From the NCBI GenBank assembly GCA_022508665.1, contig JAFLUT010000007.1:1-49792 (forward strand): DNA of 49,792 nucleotides. The letters run 5' to 3'. The notes below the pieces were generated by a model. The model worked only from the letters and a program-made list of their open reading frames with translations. It had not been told where the DNA came from and made no database searches. Source of the stretch: Prevotellaceae bacterium (GTDB lineage Bacteria > Bacteroidota > Bacteroidia > Bacteroidales > Bacteroidaceae). Shown here one piece after another: positions 1-9,534 of this stretch (positions are counted from its first letter, which is position 1; each line of letters begins with the position of its first letter). The translations under genes and the position numbers were made by a program.

Positions 1-79
1 TATAATTTGTCACGGCTGACTATTGTAATCGTGAACGGCAGGGCATTTCAGAGGTGCGCTGTTGTTGTTTTGAATATAA
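1..79 (+). repeat. Dispersed repeat, copy 1 (left contig end)
   Basis: The first ~54 bases (core from ttgtcacggctgac to tttcagagg) match the sequence at 36224 and the reverse complement of the last 58 bases of the window with only a few mismatches. Similarity to the 36.2-kb copy fades over the next ~25 bases. The core contains the short inverted repeat TCACG...CGTGA. It can be read as a short open frame (LSRLTIVIVNG...FQR), but I treat it as a repeat and not as a gene. Confidence 0.85.
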
Positions 80-192
80 AATAGGTAATTAGGTTAGTGG
101 TAAAAGGTTATGGATGAGAGGGGGAAATGGCTGAAAAGGTTAGAGGTGAGGGGTTAGAGGTGAGATGGGAAATTTATTGCGGTCGCTATAAT
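80..192. other. Purine-rich spacer with a short duplication
   Basis: No gene is visible. The only structure seen is a 13-nt direct duplication, GGTTAGAGGTGAG at 138-150 and 152-164. Confidence 0.5.
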
Positions 193-235
193 GAAACTCC
201 CCCGATAGTTCATGCGGAACTATCGGGGGAGTTTC
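193..235. terminator. Strong hairpin terminator downstream of the glycoside hydrolase gene
   Basis: A perfect 18-bp stem (193-210 with 218-235, arms beginning GAAACTCCCCC) encloses a 7-nt loop. The 3' flank on the plus strand is T-rich (tgtttgtttc). The minus-strand side lacks a long T run. The position, ~70 nt past the stop codon of the leftward gene ending at 303, suggests it ends that transcript, perhaps bidirectionally. Confidence 0.75.
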
Positions 236-255
236 TGTTTGTTTCGATGTCGCTT

Positions 256-290
256 ACATTATTTCAATGTGAGTAACATTATTTCAATGT
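256..290. repeat. 20-nt period tandem duplication
   Basis: ACATTATTTCAATGT occurs at 256-270 and 276-290. The duplication lies between the hairpin at 193-235 and the stop codon at 303, so it is in the 3' untranslated region of the leftward gene. Confidence 0.6.
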
Positions 291-302
291 CGCTATTCAT
301 GT

Positions 303-3182
303 TTATTTCACAACCACCTTTGCAGATTTGCCGTTAGCCTTGACCACATAGATGCCCGGCTCGAGCGATGATTTAGCATCTAACTTCGCTCCTGCTATGC
401 TGTATACCTCGAAGTACGCTGTGCCGTCCACGATGATGCGGCGGTCAACCACACGTGGGGCAAGTGTCGATACCTCCTTGTTGGCTGGTGCTACGGTGAT
501 AGATGTTGGCAGAGTGCCGCCCTCCTTCGCCTTGCTGATTGTCACCCAGCCGAGGTTGTCACGTATGGCAAGGTTATTGGTGTCGGTAGCGGGAACGCTG
601 GTTGGCGTGCCGTCCTCGCCAATAACTGTGAAAGTGCTGACGTCGAGAATACGTTTCACCTTTGTGCCAACGACCCAAGTGTTGCCGTCGTCATCCTTTG
701 CCGTAGAGTCTGTGCGGCGAAGCATGGTTACGGAAGGCGAGTTGTTGGTTTGCAGTTGCGTCAGAACGACTGGCGAACTGAGGTAGAGCTGTTCGGTTGT
801 CGGGTTGCCGCTGTCGTCAGTTGTGTCGATAGTGAACTTGTTCTCACGCTGTGCTGACGCATAGATTTGGTTGTCCTTGCCTTGTCCTGCGGCGATGAGG
901 ATGCCAGCCTCATTGTCGGCGTAGTCCAGTCCCGGAGTAATGGCAAGGTAGCACACGTCTTGCGCAACGGCGATTTTGCGCTCGGCCTTGTATTCAGAGT
1001 AGATGATAAACTTAAAGCCTGTGTTTGTCACGTCGAAGATGCGGACTGTAAGAGCAGACAAGAGGTTGCCGCTTGTGTAACTTGGCTTGCGTATTTCTGT
1101 CAGCACAACAGGTGTTACGCCCTCGGGGAATGGCTTGCTGAAAGTCACCTCCGTCGTGTCGGTCCACATTTCGTCGCCAGTAGCCTTGTTCGCTTTCACC
1201 AATCCAACCTCGCATGCCATGTCGCCGAAGGTGTAGTTGCCTTCTTGCAGGGCAAGGAATGGCACTTCCTCGTTCTTGCTCATTGAGCCTTTGTTGCTCT
1301 GCCAAGGGAAGAGTTGGTAAGTGAAGTAAGTCGCATTGTTTGTTTTGCCGGTGTTGTTGCTTGCATACAAAGAAGTGTTGTTGTTGGTGATGGTTCCGAT
1401 GAACACGCAAGGTGCGTTTTCAAACGCTTCAGAGTATCTGATAGTGTTGGATTCAAGGTTGTCAAGCCCGAATTTGCCGTACTGCATCTCGCTTGTACCC
1501 TGTGCAGGTGCTACGCTGACTGTGACGTCATTTGTTGTGTATGTCTTGCCGTCGTATGCCTTTGCACTGATGCGGAAGTAATATACTCCCGGTTCGTCCA
1601 CTGACACGGCGCAAGAGTATGACGCACCGTCTTTTGAGTTCTTATCCTTTGGCTCTACTGTTTCAATAGCAGTAAAGGATGTTGTTTCGGGCTGTTTGCA
1701 GAGGATTTCAATCTTGTCCATAAGGTCGCCGTTAGGGTCATTCCATTTCAGAGTAACTGTTTCTGCTGCTTGGTTGTAGGTTGCAGTCAATTCGCCAAGA
1801 GCCTCAATAGGAGGAGTTTTGGGGATGTATTCGTTGGATGCTTTATAGCCAAGTCCGTCGTCCATATTAGCATAGTATTGTCCGAGCGAGGTGAGTCTGC
1901 CATTTTCGTAGATGTGTCCTTTGCTTTCACTGTTCCAGTATGCATAACGCTCAATGATTGCTGTATTGTTGAGAGTTGTAAGGATGTTTTTTGTTTGGTT
2001 GAGAATTTGAGTATCTGTCACGCCATTTCCCCAACAACCATTATGATTCCACGATGCACCCCATATCCACTCTGAAATCCAGATTGGACGACCATTGCCA
2101 TAATGACTGCTGTACCATTCCAAATTTCCACTTGTGAATTGACCCTCATTCCAATAGCAGTGGAGGTCGAGTATGTCGCATCGCCAACCGCGTGCATCGA
2201 TAGCCTCGATGAACTGTTTCAGGTGATTCATCGAGCCGTCGTGTGATGACTCTGAGCAAAGACGCATGCCTGTACGCATGAGGTTTTGCCAGTTGTCAAG
2301 CACAACTTCTACTGTTTGTGGGTGGTCGTCAGCAGAGTTTCCCGGCTCGTTGTTGGTCTTCATGTGGCATGAGCCAGTCACGCTACCGCAAACTGAGGAT
2401 GTAGGATAGTCCTCATAAATATGGTTAGGCACCCACTCTGTATCGGGCAGGTTGCTGTCGTTGCCCTGCGCCCAGTCGTAGCACCATGAAGAGTTAAGTG
2501 CTTGGTTTGCAGCGGCATTGCCATTGCTTGCCAAACCTGCCTTCTTTGCGTTGTGCCACTTGAAGATGCGGTAGGATGATATTCTCTTGTCAAGAATAGC
2601 GGGGAGAGTCTTCATTTCGAGGTCTTCTTGGTCGGCAATGAAGCAACGGCTGTAACCCCAACCGCCTGTTCCGATAGCAAATGTGACCATGTAGCCACGC
2701 TTGAGTTTGAAAGAGCGGATTTTGTTGTTGAGTGTCGCTATTGCCAGCGACTTCATGTAGCCGCCGCTGTGTCCCTCGGTGTAGGTGTTGCAACTTTCAC
2801 CCTCGAAGTTCTGCTCGGTGTAGCAGGTCAGCGGAGCCATGTCCTTTGCGTAGGGGAAGATGATTGCACCGTGGCTGTACATCTTCACTTGGCAGTTCTC
2901 GCCGTTCACAGCCTTTTCGCCGTTGATGTAGATGTAGTTCATCCAGTTGCTGAGAACCTTGCTTGGCTTGATGTTGGAAAGGATAAGCACAGCATGCTCG
3001 GTGCTTACGATGTCCACACTTCCCGAAGATGTGAAAGGTGTAGTGCCAGTGACGATGTAGTCGACATCGGTAGTGAGTTTCACTCCATTTGTCACTTGCG
3101 TCACTGTTGTCTTCGTGTTTGCAGCGCTTGCCGAAAGGCTAAGGACTGCAAGCATGGTTAACGCTAAAAGTTTTAGTTTCAT
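303..3182 (-). CDS. Secreted GH128-like glycoside hydrolase with sorting tail
   Basis: 959 aa. Residues 1-20 are a clear signal peptide ending SASA. Residues ~190-450 look like a (beta/alpha)8 glycosyl hydrolase catalytic core. The motif KTNNEP gives a candidate acid/base E279, LHCYWN sits at 340-344, and PIWISEW gives a candidate nucleophile E371. This pattern fits the GH128 (beta-1,3-glucanase-like) family of clan GH-A. The segment before it (~25-185) looks like an accessory beta domain. After ~460 comes a fibronectin-III-like module, then a long beta-rich region. The C-terminus (YSIAGAKL...PGIYVVKANGK) resembles a type A type-IX-secretion sorting domain. It therefore probably acts at or outside the cell surface. 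The substrate cannot be told from sequence alone. Its leftward neighbour in the transcript direction is the hairpin at 193. Confidence 0.7.
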   Translation of the reverse strand: MKLKLLALTMLAVLSLSASAANTKTTVTQVTNGVKLTTDVDYIVTGTTPFTSSGSVDIVSTEHAVLILSNIKPSKVLSNWMNYIYINGEKAVNGENCQVKMYSHGAIIFPYAKDMAPLTCYTEQNFEGESCNTYTEGHSGGYMKSLAIATLNNKIRSFKLKRGYMVTFAIGTGGWGYSRCFIADQEDLEMKTLPAILDKRISSYRIFKWHNAKKAGLASNGNAAANQALNSSWCYDWAQGNDSNLPDTEWVPNHIYEDYPTSSVCGSVTGSCHMKTNNEPGNSADDHPQTVEVVLDNWQNLMRTGMRLCSESSHDGSMNHLKQFIEAIDARGWRCDILDLHCYWNEGQFTSGNLEWYSSHYGNGRPIWISEWIWGASWNHNGCWGNGVTDTQILNQTKNILTTLNNTAIIERYAYWNSESKGHIYENGRLTSLGQYYANMDDGLGYKASNEYIPKTPPIEALGELTATYNQAAETVTLKWNDPNGDLMDKIEILCKQPETTSFTAIETVEPKDKNSKDGASYSCAVSVDEPGVYYFRISAKAYDGKTYTTNDVTVSVAPAQGTSEMQYGKFGLDNLESNTIRYSEAFENAPCVFIGTITNNNTSLYASNNTGKTNNATYFTYQLFPWQSNKGSMSKNEEVPFLALQEGNYTFGDMACEVGLVKANKATGDEMWTDTTEVTFSKPFPEGVTPVVLTEIRKPSYTSGNLLSALTVRIFDVTNTGFKFIIYSEYKAERKIAVAQDVCYLAITPGLDYADNEAGILIAAGQGKDNQIYASAQRENKFTIDTTDDSGNPTTEQLYLSSPVVLTQLQTNNSPSVTMLRRTDSTAKDDDGNTWVVGTKVKRILDVSTFTVIGEDGTPTSVPATDTNNLAIRDNLGWVTISKAKEGGTLPTSITVAPANKEVSTLAPRVVDRRIIVDGTAYFEVYSIAGAKLDAKSSLEPGIYVVKANGKSAKVVVK

Positions 3183-3295
3183 AGTAATTTAGGTGTTAGT
3201 TAATGATTATTATCTATCTCTTGTTGTCTTTTAGATTAAATTATGTTGAATAGGTTTAATTGGCTGCAATGGATTGTGATGTATTATAATGCGTG

Positions 3296-4726
3296 TCACT
3301 TCGCCGTGTAGAAGTCAGTTATCCGCTGTATCGCCCTTGTGCATACGGGGCAGAAGTCCTGCACCTCGTTGATTTTCATGCGGCACTCTTGTGCTGGGCG
3401 GTAGCATCCTTTGCTTTGGTAGCCCGCTCCTTCGAACACTCCCACTACTTGCGTTGCCTTGTTCAGTGCTTCCATTGCCTTGGCGTCGTCTTTGCTGACC
3501 TGCTTGAAGTCTGGCACTCGGGGGTCGAGTGGGGTAGGGATGGGCTGCTTCTTTGGCATGAGGTCTGCCCATTTAGAGTTGAAGTCTTTCAGTGTGGTGA
3601 TGTTTGGCTCCCATGGCTCGGTGTCGGAGGGATACCATTCGGTGTCCATGTCGTCGTAGGCATATTCGTCTGCCAGTCCGCCGTAACTGTGTCCGAACTC
3701 ATGCACGAACACCTCTTTGAAGGTGGGGTGGTCGCTTGTGGAAAAAGTCACTTGGTTGTATATGCCACCGCCTCCGTAGGTGTCGGAGTTGACAAGCACC
3801 ATGATATGCTCGAATGGCACTCCGCTCAGCAGGTCGTAGATGCGGTGCATGTCCTGCGACATGAGGTAGCGGTCGGAATAGAACGTGTCGTAGTGGCTGT
3901 TGGAAGGGGTGTTGTGCCACACTCCGTGGTGCGGAACGGTAGGCCCTGCATCCCGTGAGGGTGCTGCCACGGCAACCACGTTGAACCTGTTTTTCAACGA
4001 CTTAAACGGTTCCCATGCAAACAGAGCATCCACCGCCCTTTGGCAGTCGGCATAGAACTTGCCCATCTGCGCCTCAGTGTATCCTTCGGCAAGGATGGCG
4101 AGGTCTATGCAGTCGGTGATGTTCACATCTTTGAATGGGTCATATTCGCTCGCAATGTAGTTTCGTCCCCCACCGTTGCGTGGCTCGTCGCTTGTCGTCG
4201 TTGCCTGTCCGTTGTCGGCATTGCCTTTCCAGATGTAGTGGAATGGTATGCCGTTGTCGCCAATCTTTCTGATGAGGATGTCGGCAGGGTCAACGGTGTG
4301 CGTCATTTCCGCCGTCACGGCATTGTGGTTGTTGGTCAGCGTGACGGTCACGTCAACAGGCTTCTTGGGGAAGGGTATGTTGTATGACGTTTCAAATGCC
4401 TTGTCCACTTTTTGTGCCTCGTCATATTGCAGCCACTCTTGGAAGAGTGTGGAGAATGTCGTTACATATATGACCTCTTGCGATGCGTGGTCTTTCACGG
4501 TCAGTTGTCCGTTGCCGTTGAGGAATTTCTCCGCCAGCCGGCTCTTCCGTCCAGCCCACTTGTCCTGCTTCAGCAGATGCTCTAAGTATATGTGCTGTTC
4601 CCTTGCATTGCCTGCGAAGATGTAGTCGAGCCGCAGCGTCGCATCCTCGAAGTAATCTCCGAAGTTCTGAGCCGTTGCGGACAATGTGCAGAGCATGGCA
4701 ATGATGAATGTTGTGTATGATTTCAT
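3296..4726 (-). CDS. Secreted M64 family metallopeptidase (IgA peptidase M64-like)
   Basis: 476 aa from the ATG at 4726. An upstream TTG start at 4750 is possible in frame but lies inside the predicted promoter, and the 4726 start gives a proper signal peptide (MKSYTTFIIA...ATAQ). Residues ~20-200 match an M64 N-terminal beta domain and ~205-476 the catalytic domain. The zinc motif is HEFGHSYGGLADEY, with HEFGH at 342-346 and catalytic E343. A cysteine pair near the C-terminus (CPVC) may be structural. M64 enzymes are secreted zinc endopeptidases, and Bacteroidales carry several; cleavage of IgA itself is not implied. It appears to be a single-gene transcript. Confidence 0.85.
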   Translation of the reverse strand: MKSYTTFIIAMLCTLSATAQNFGDYFEDATLRLDYIFAGNAREQHIYLEHLLKQDKWAGRKSRLAEKFLNGNGQLTVKDHASQEVIYVTTFSTLFQEWLQYDEAQKVDKAFETSYNIPFPKKPVDVTVTLTNNHNAVTAEMTHTVDPADILIRKIGDNGIPFHYIWKGNADNGQATTTSDEPRNGGGRNYIASEYDPFKDVNITDCIDLAILAEGYTEAQMGKFYADCQRAVDALFAWEPFKSLKNRFNVVAVAAPSRDAGPTVPHHGVWHNTPSNSHYDTFYSDRYLMSQDMHRIYDLLSGVPFEHIMVLVNSDTYGGGGIYNQVTFSTSDHPTFKEVFVHEFGHSYGGLADEYAYDDMDTEWYPSDTEPWEPNITTLKDFNSKWADLMPKKQPIPTPLDPRVPDFKQVSKDDAKAMEALNKATQVVGVFEGAGYQSKGCYRPAQECRMKINEVQDFCPVCTRAIQRITDFYTAK

Positions 4727-4747
4727 ATACGGTTTCTTTTTTCGCCA

Positions 4748-4755
4748 CAAATGTA
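4748..4755 (-). promoter_or_regulatory. -7 box of the M64 peptidase promoter
   Basis: On the minus strand the sequence is TACATTTG, a match to the Bacteroidota TAnnTTTG -7 element, 21 nt upstream of the ATG at 4726. No convincing -33 TTTG is seen. Its position makes the upstream TTG start unlikely. Confidence 0.55.
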
Positions 4756-4841
4756 CGGAAATATCTCTGAAAAAGGAAGGAAACGGGCGGAAATTTTCTT
4801 TATGCTTCGTTGTTTATTGTATTTATAAGTGAAATTGATAG

Positions 4842-4927
4842 CGATACACCGTTTATCGGCAAATCGATGCAAGGTGCAGCGATGAGTCGATAAACGGTGT
4901 ATCGGTTTGGTGATAAACGGTGTTAAC
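4842..4927. repeat. 17-bp perfect inverted repeat plus third half-site
   Basis: CGATACACCGTTTATCG at 4842-4858 is the exact reverse complement of 4888-4904. A third partial copy, GATAAACGGTGTTA at ~4912-4925, runs into the uvrA stop codon. There is no T-tract on either side, so it is not a standard intrinsic terminator. It lies between the 3' end of uvrA and the promoter of the M64 gene. Confidence 0.8.
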
Positions 4928-7760
4928 TTTTGCAGATGTTTGGCTTAATGTAATCCTGCAAAAACTGCCCCGTGTAACTGTATGCGCATCGTGCTATATC
5001 CTCAGGCGTTCCTGTCACAACCACGTTGCCGCCTGCTTGTCCGCCTTCGGGACCGAGGTCGATGATGTGGTCGGCACATTTGATAACGTCCATATTATGC
5101 TCGATGATGACGATGGTGTGACCACGGGAAATGAGGGCATTGAAGGCATCGAGCAGTTTGCGGATGTCGTGGAAATGCAGTCCTGTGGTAGGCTCGTCGA
5201 AGATGAACATGGTGGGCGTTGCTCGTTCTTGGCTGAGGTAGTACGCTAACTTTATTCGCTGGTTCTCGCCGCCAGAGAGGGTGGATGATGTCTGTCCGAG
5301 TTTTATGTAGCCAAGCCCCACGTCTTGCAGAGGCTTCATCTTCTCCACAATCTTTGTCTGCTTGTGTTTGGTGAAGAACTCAACGGCTTGGTTTATGGTC
5401 ATGTTGAGGATGTCGTATGCGCTCATTCCCTCGAACTTCACTTCGAGGATGTCGCTCTTGAACCTCTTGCCGTGACACTTCTCGCATTCCAGCACGATGT
5501 CGTTCATAAATTGCATCTCCACCGTCACCGTGCCTTCGCCCTTGCACTCCTCGCATCTGCCTCCGTCGGCATTGAAGGAGAAATAGGCAGGGGTATATCC
5601 CATTTGCTTAGCAAGTTGCTGATTGGCAAAGAGTTTGCGGATTTCGTCCCATGCGCCGATGTAGGTGACGGGGTTGGAGCGTGAGGACGTGCCGATGGGG
5701 TTTTGATTGATGAAGTCGACGTGCTTAATCATGTCCGTGTCACCCGAAAGACCCGAAAAGAGTCCCGGCTTTTCCTCGTTCTCTCCCAACTTCCGCTTCA
5801 ATGCTCGGAACAGAATGTCACGCACAAGGGTAGATTTTCCCGACCCTGAAACGCCTGTTACGCAGGTCATTACGTTGAGCGGAAACTTCACGTCGATGTC
5901 TTTCAGATTGTTCTCTCGTGCATTCGTCACCTGTATGTAATTGTTCCACGGGCGTCGGCTTTCGGGAATGTCGATGGTCTCCTTTCCTGTGAGGTAGTCG
6001 AGCGTGTGAGAGTGAATGCCTTTCATCTCTGCCTTTGTTGGCTTTGGCGAACCCGAATAGACGATTTCTCCGCCAAGGCGACCTGCGTCGGGACCTATGT
6101 CGATGATGTGGTCGGCGGCACGCATTATCTCCTCGTCATGCTCAACGACAATGACGGTGTTGCCTAATTGTTGCAGTTGTCGGAGTACGTGGATGAGGCG
6201 CTGCGTGTCTCGTGAATGAAGTCCTATGCTCGGTTCGTCCAATATGTACATACTGCCGACGAGCGACGAGCCGAGGCTTGTGGCGAGGTTGATGCGTTGG
6301 CTCTCACCGCCAGATAATGAATTGCTTAGGCGTGAGAGGGTAAGGTAACTAAGCCCTACATCCACAAGGAATTTCAGTCGGCTCTTTATCTCTATCAGCA
6401 GGTTCTTCGCAATCTTCGCCTCCTGTGCCGTTGGTTTGAATGTGCGGAAGAAGTCGCTAAGTTCGTTGATGGATAGGTCGCACAGTTCAGTGATGCTCTT
6501 GCCGCCAACCTTCACATATTCAGCCTCTTTCTTCAGTCGGTGTCCGTGGCAAGTGGGGCATACGGTCTTGCCGCGGTAACGTGCCAGCATTACCCGATAT
6601 TGTATCTTATACTGGTTCTCTTTCAGCATGCGGAAGAACTCGTCGATGCAGATGGAGCGGTTGCCCCATTCGTTCTCTTCATATACGCCGTGCCACAACA
6701 CATCTTTCTGTTCATCAGTCAGTTGGCGATAAGGCGTAAAGACGGGGAAGTCGTTGTATTTGCTCGCTCGTCGCACAAACTCCTTCTTCCATTCGCCCAT
6801 CTTTTCTCCCTTCCAGCATACCACCGCACCATCATACACGGAGAGGTCGGGGTCGGGAATGACAAGGCTCTCGTCAATGCCGATAATCTTGCCATATCCC
6901 TCGCATTCGGGGCATGCACCAACAGGAGAGTTGAAAGAAAACATCTGGTCGGTCGGCTCTTCAAACTCAATGCCGTCAGCCTCGAACTTCAAAGAAAAAT
7001 CGTGTGTCTCGCCATTCTCGAACTTTAAGATGCACCGTCCGTCGCCCTCATACATTGCCGTGTTTGCCGAATCCGCAAGGCGGTTGATGGTCGCCTTGTC
7101 GTCAGCCACTTTCAGACGGTCGATAACCAAGTTTATGGTCTTGTATTGATGGCTTTCCTCTTTCAGAAAGTCAGCGATACGCACAATCTCTCCGTCCACC
7201 TCGATACGCAGAAAACCTGTCTTGAAATCAATATCCAACTGCTCCTCCACGCTTCTGCCTCCACGCACAACGAGCGGTGTCAGTACCATGAAGCGCTCTC
7301 CTGCCGAATGCTCCAACATGCACCGCACAATGTCGTCGGTCGTGTTCTTCTTCACTTCCTTTCCGCTCACAGGCGAATATGTCCGTCCGATACGTGCATA
7401 CAGCATCCGCAGATAGTCGTATATCTCCGTGCTTGTCCCCACCGTCGAGCGAGGATTGCGACTGCTCACCTTCTGCTCAATGGCAATGGCAGGCGATATG
7501 CCCTCGATGAAGTCGCAATCTGGCTTCTTCAATCTACCCATAAATTGCCTCGCATACGTCGAAAGGCTTTCCACATACCTCCTCTGTCCCTCGGCATACA
7601 GCGTGTCGAATGCCAGCGACGACTTGCCGCTGCCACTCACTCCTGTTATGACCACAAACTTATCGTGCGGTATCTCTACATCAATGTTTTTCAGGTTGTT
7701 AACCCTTGCACCTTTGATGGTTATATACTCTTGTAACCGGTTCTTCTTCTGCGTCATCAT
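4923..7760 (-). CDS. uvrA: Excinuclease ABC subunit A
   Basis: 945 aa, the usual UvrA length. This is the DNA damage-recognition ATPase of nucleotide excision repair, which loads UvrB. Two ABC modules are visible: Walker [10 protein letters not shown] at 40-48 and a second GVSGSGKST past the middle. Signature LSGGE motifs and Walker B segments LDEPSIGLH and FDEPTTGLH are present, along with CxxC zinc-finger pairs (CPECEG, CPTCHG, CEECKG, CEKCHG). The ATG overlaps the stop of the upstream alcohol dehydrogenase (TAATG), so translation is probably coupled. Bacteroidales often carry more than one UvrA paralogue, so this could be a secondary copy, but all motifs are intact. Confidence 0.96.
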   Translation of the reverse strand: MMTQKKNRLQEYITIKGARVNNLKNIDVEIPHDKFVVITGVSGSGKSSLAFDTLYAEGQRRYVESLSTYARQFMGRLKKPDCDFIEGISPAIAIEQKVSSRNPRSTVGTSTEIYDYLRMLYARIGRTYSPVSGKEVKKNTTDDIVRCMLEHSAGERFMVLTPLVVRGGRSVEEQLDIDFKTGFLRIEVDGEIVRIADFLKEESHQYKTINLVIDRLKVADDKATINRLADSANTAMYEGDGRCILKFENGETHDFSLKFEADGIEFEEPTDQMFSFNSPVGACPECEGYGKIIGIDESLVIPDPDLSVYDGAVVCWKGEKMGEWKKEFVRRASKYNDFPVFTPYRQLTDEQKDVLWHGVYEENEWGNRSICIDEFFRMLKENQYKIQYRVMLARYRGKTVCPTCHGHRLKKEAEYVKVGGKSITELCDLSINELSDFFRTFKPTAQEAKIAKNLLIEIKSRLKFLVDVGLSYLTLSRLSNSLSGGESQRINLATSLGSSLVGSMYILDEPSIGLHSRDTQRLIHVLRQLQQLGNTVIVVEHDEEIMRAADHIIDIGPDAGRLGGEIVYSGSPKPTKAEMKGIHSHTLDYLTGKETIDIPESRRPWNNYIQVTNARENNLKDIDVKFPLNVMTCVTGVSGSGKSTLVRDILFRALKRKLGENEEKPGLFSGLSGDTDMIKHVDFINQNPIGTSSRSNPVTYIGAWDEIRKLFANQQLAKQMGYTPAYFSFNADGGRCEECKGEGTVTVEMQFMNDIVLECEKCHGKRFKSDILEVKFEGMSAYDILNMTINQAVEFFTKHKQTKIVEKMKPLQDVGLGYIKLGQTSSTLSGGENQRIKLAYYLSQERATPTMFIFDEPTTGLHFHDIRKLLDAFNALISRGHTIVIIEHNMDVIKCADHIIDLGPEGGQAGGNVVVTGTPEDIARCAYSYTGQFLQDYIKPNICKS

Positions 7761-8941
7761 TATTTAGCTATTCGATAGATAGCCTCAATATCCTCTGGCT
7801 TCAATGCCTTGAACTTGCCTTGAGTGATGGTGTAGTTGCGGCTGCACTTGCGCACCATTTCCTTTATTTCTTCGTCAGTCACTTCACGGCCGATGAGTTC
7901 GTGGATGTTGATAGGCATGCCTATGGCGTGGTAGAAACGCTCCATTGCCTCGATACCTTTTAGGGCAGTGCCTTCGGGGTCGGTGAAGTCGTTTGGTACA
8001 CCCATCACATTTACGGCAAAACGGACGAAACGGCTCACGTTCTCCTTATATACATACCTCGCCCAACTTGGCCATACGGCTGCGAGACCTGCACCGTGAG
8101 TTACATCGAAAAGACCGCTCAACTCATGTTCTATCTGATGTGTCGCCCAGTCGCCATTGCCACGGTCGCCTGTCACGTCGTTATGCGCTAAACTGCCAGC
8201 CCACATGATTTGTGCGCGGTTGCGGTAATCTTCGGGATTTTTCAGCACGGCAAACACGCATTCCTTCATTGTGCGCATCAGAGCCTCGGCAATCTCGTCC
8301 GTGATAGTCATGTCGCAGTCGGGGTTGAAATAGCGCTCCATCGTGTGCATCATTATGTCCGTCACTCCTGCCGCCGTCTGATAGGGTGGGAGAGTGAATG
8401 TGCGGCAAGGGTTCATAATGGCGAACTTGGGGCGAGAGATGTTGTTGGAATATCCCAACTTCACATCGCCATCTTCATTTGTGATGACACTCGCCTCGCT
8501 CATCTCGCTTCCGGCCGCAGGGATGGTAAGCACACATGCCACGGGCAGACATACCTCTGCCTGTGCCTTTCCCACATAGAAATCCCACACATCGCCCTCG
8601 TATGGCACACCGTAAGCAATCGCCTTTGCCGAGTCAATCACGCTTCCTCCGCCCACAGCGAGGATGAAGTCAATCCCCTCCTTACGGCAAATCTCGATGC
8701 CCTCCTTCACTTTCGACAAGCGAGGATTAGGCACAACTCCACCGAGTTTCACTGCCTCTACACCTCCATCACTGAGCAATCCACACACCTTGTCGAGCAG
8801 TCCCGACTTCACCGCACTCTGTCCGCCATAATGCACCAGCACCTTATGGCCGCCATAGTGCTTTATCAAACTCGCTACCTTCTCTTCAGAATTTGCTCCG
8901 AACACGACTTCTGTGGGAGCATAAAAATTAAAATCTTTCAT
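7760..8941 (-). CDS. Iron-containing alcohol dehydrogenase (YqhD/BdhA-like)
   Basis: 393 aa. It is an NAD(P)H-dependent group III alcohol dehydrogenase that reduces aldehydes or oxidises alcohols. The dinucleotide-binding GGGS is at 97-100. Candidate metal ligands are D195, H199, H268 and H282, which match the YqhD spacing. The family acts on butanal and other short or toxic aldehydes; the true substrate is unknown. It sits in a run with an efflux pump upstream and uvrA downstream, overlapping the uvrA start by one base, so a detoxification or stress role is a reasonable inference. Confidence 0.92.
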   Translation of the reverse strand: MKDFNFYAPTEVVFGANSEEKVASLIKHYGGHKVLVHYGGQSAVKSGLLDKVCGLLSDGGVEAVKLGGVVPNPRLSKVKEGIEICRKEGIDFILAVGGGSVIDSAKAIAYGVPYEGDVWDFYVGKAQAEVCLPVACVLTIPAAGSEMSEASVITNEDGDVKLGYSNNISRPKFAIMNPCRTFTLPPYQTAAGVTDIMMHTMERYFNPDCDMTITDEIAEALMRTMKECVFAVLKNPEDYRNRAQIMWAGSLAHNDVTGDRGNGDWATHQIEHELSGLFDVTHGAGLAAVWPSWARYVYKENVSRFVRFAVNVMGVPNDFTDPEGTALKGIEAMERFYHAIGMPINIHELIGREVTDEEIKEMVRKCSRNYTITQGKFKALKPEDIEAIYRIAK

Positions 8942-8943
8942 TG

Positions 8944-9534
8944 TTATTGTTCTTTATCGTTTTGTTTTAAGAAGGATGTGCCATTCCATTGCAGTGTATG
9001 GCTGACGGAGGTTTGCTCTGCTGGCTTGTCGCTTCCGTTGGTTTGCAATGCAAGAGGATTGGAAATTGTGATAGTGAGTGTGTCGTTTTCAGGGTTGAGA
9101 ACGATGTAGCGAAACTCTTCTGAAGTCGGCTCACTAATATAGGCTGTGGCATCGAGAGGCTGCCATTCGGTGGAATAGAAACTGACGGAGGAGTCGGGGA
9201 TGCTGTCGCAGAAGACAGTGCTTATTATCATTATGATTGGGATGCTGTCGGTCTTTGTCAGCAGTTTTATGACTTTCTCGGAACTGTCGGAAACGGAGAG
9301 GTGGGCATAGTCGTCTGTTAGAGACTGCATGGTGGAGTATGTCTGAAAGGCGTTTCGTGTACGCATTTCCTTTCCGTTTTTTTGATTGTCAACTAACTCT
9401 AAACGGTTGTACTCCGTCAGTGCAGGACATACTTCCATTGGCATGTGAAGGAAGAGGTCTTTGAGCGATTGTGCTTGAAGGGTGTATGGCATCAGAGCCA
9501 TCGCAAGAAATGCTGTTTTGATGATTTTATTCAT
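8944..9534 (-). CDS. DUF3256-like periplasmic protein
   Basis: 196 aa with an N-terminal signal peptide (residues 1-22, ending LQAQ). The start of the mature protein (LKDLFLHMPMEVCPALTEYN) fits DUF3256, a family I know only from Bacteroidales and which has no assigned function. The ATG overlaps the end of the upstream MacB-type permease gene by 8 nt and the stop is 2 nt from the alcohol dehydrogenase start, so it is co-transcribed with both. It may be an accessory envelope protein of the pump; this is inference from position only. Confidence 0.75.
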   Translation of the reverse strand: MNKIIKTAFLAMALMPYTLQAQSLKDLFLHMPMEVCPALTEYNRLELVDNQKNGKEMRTRNAFQTYSTMQSLTDDYAHLSVSDSSEKVIKLLTKTDSIPIIMIISTVFCDSIPDSSVSFYSTEWQPLDATAYISEPTSEEFRYIVLNPENDTLTITISNPLALQTNGSDKPAEQTSVSHTLQWNGTSFLKQNDKEQ

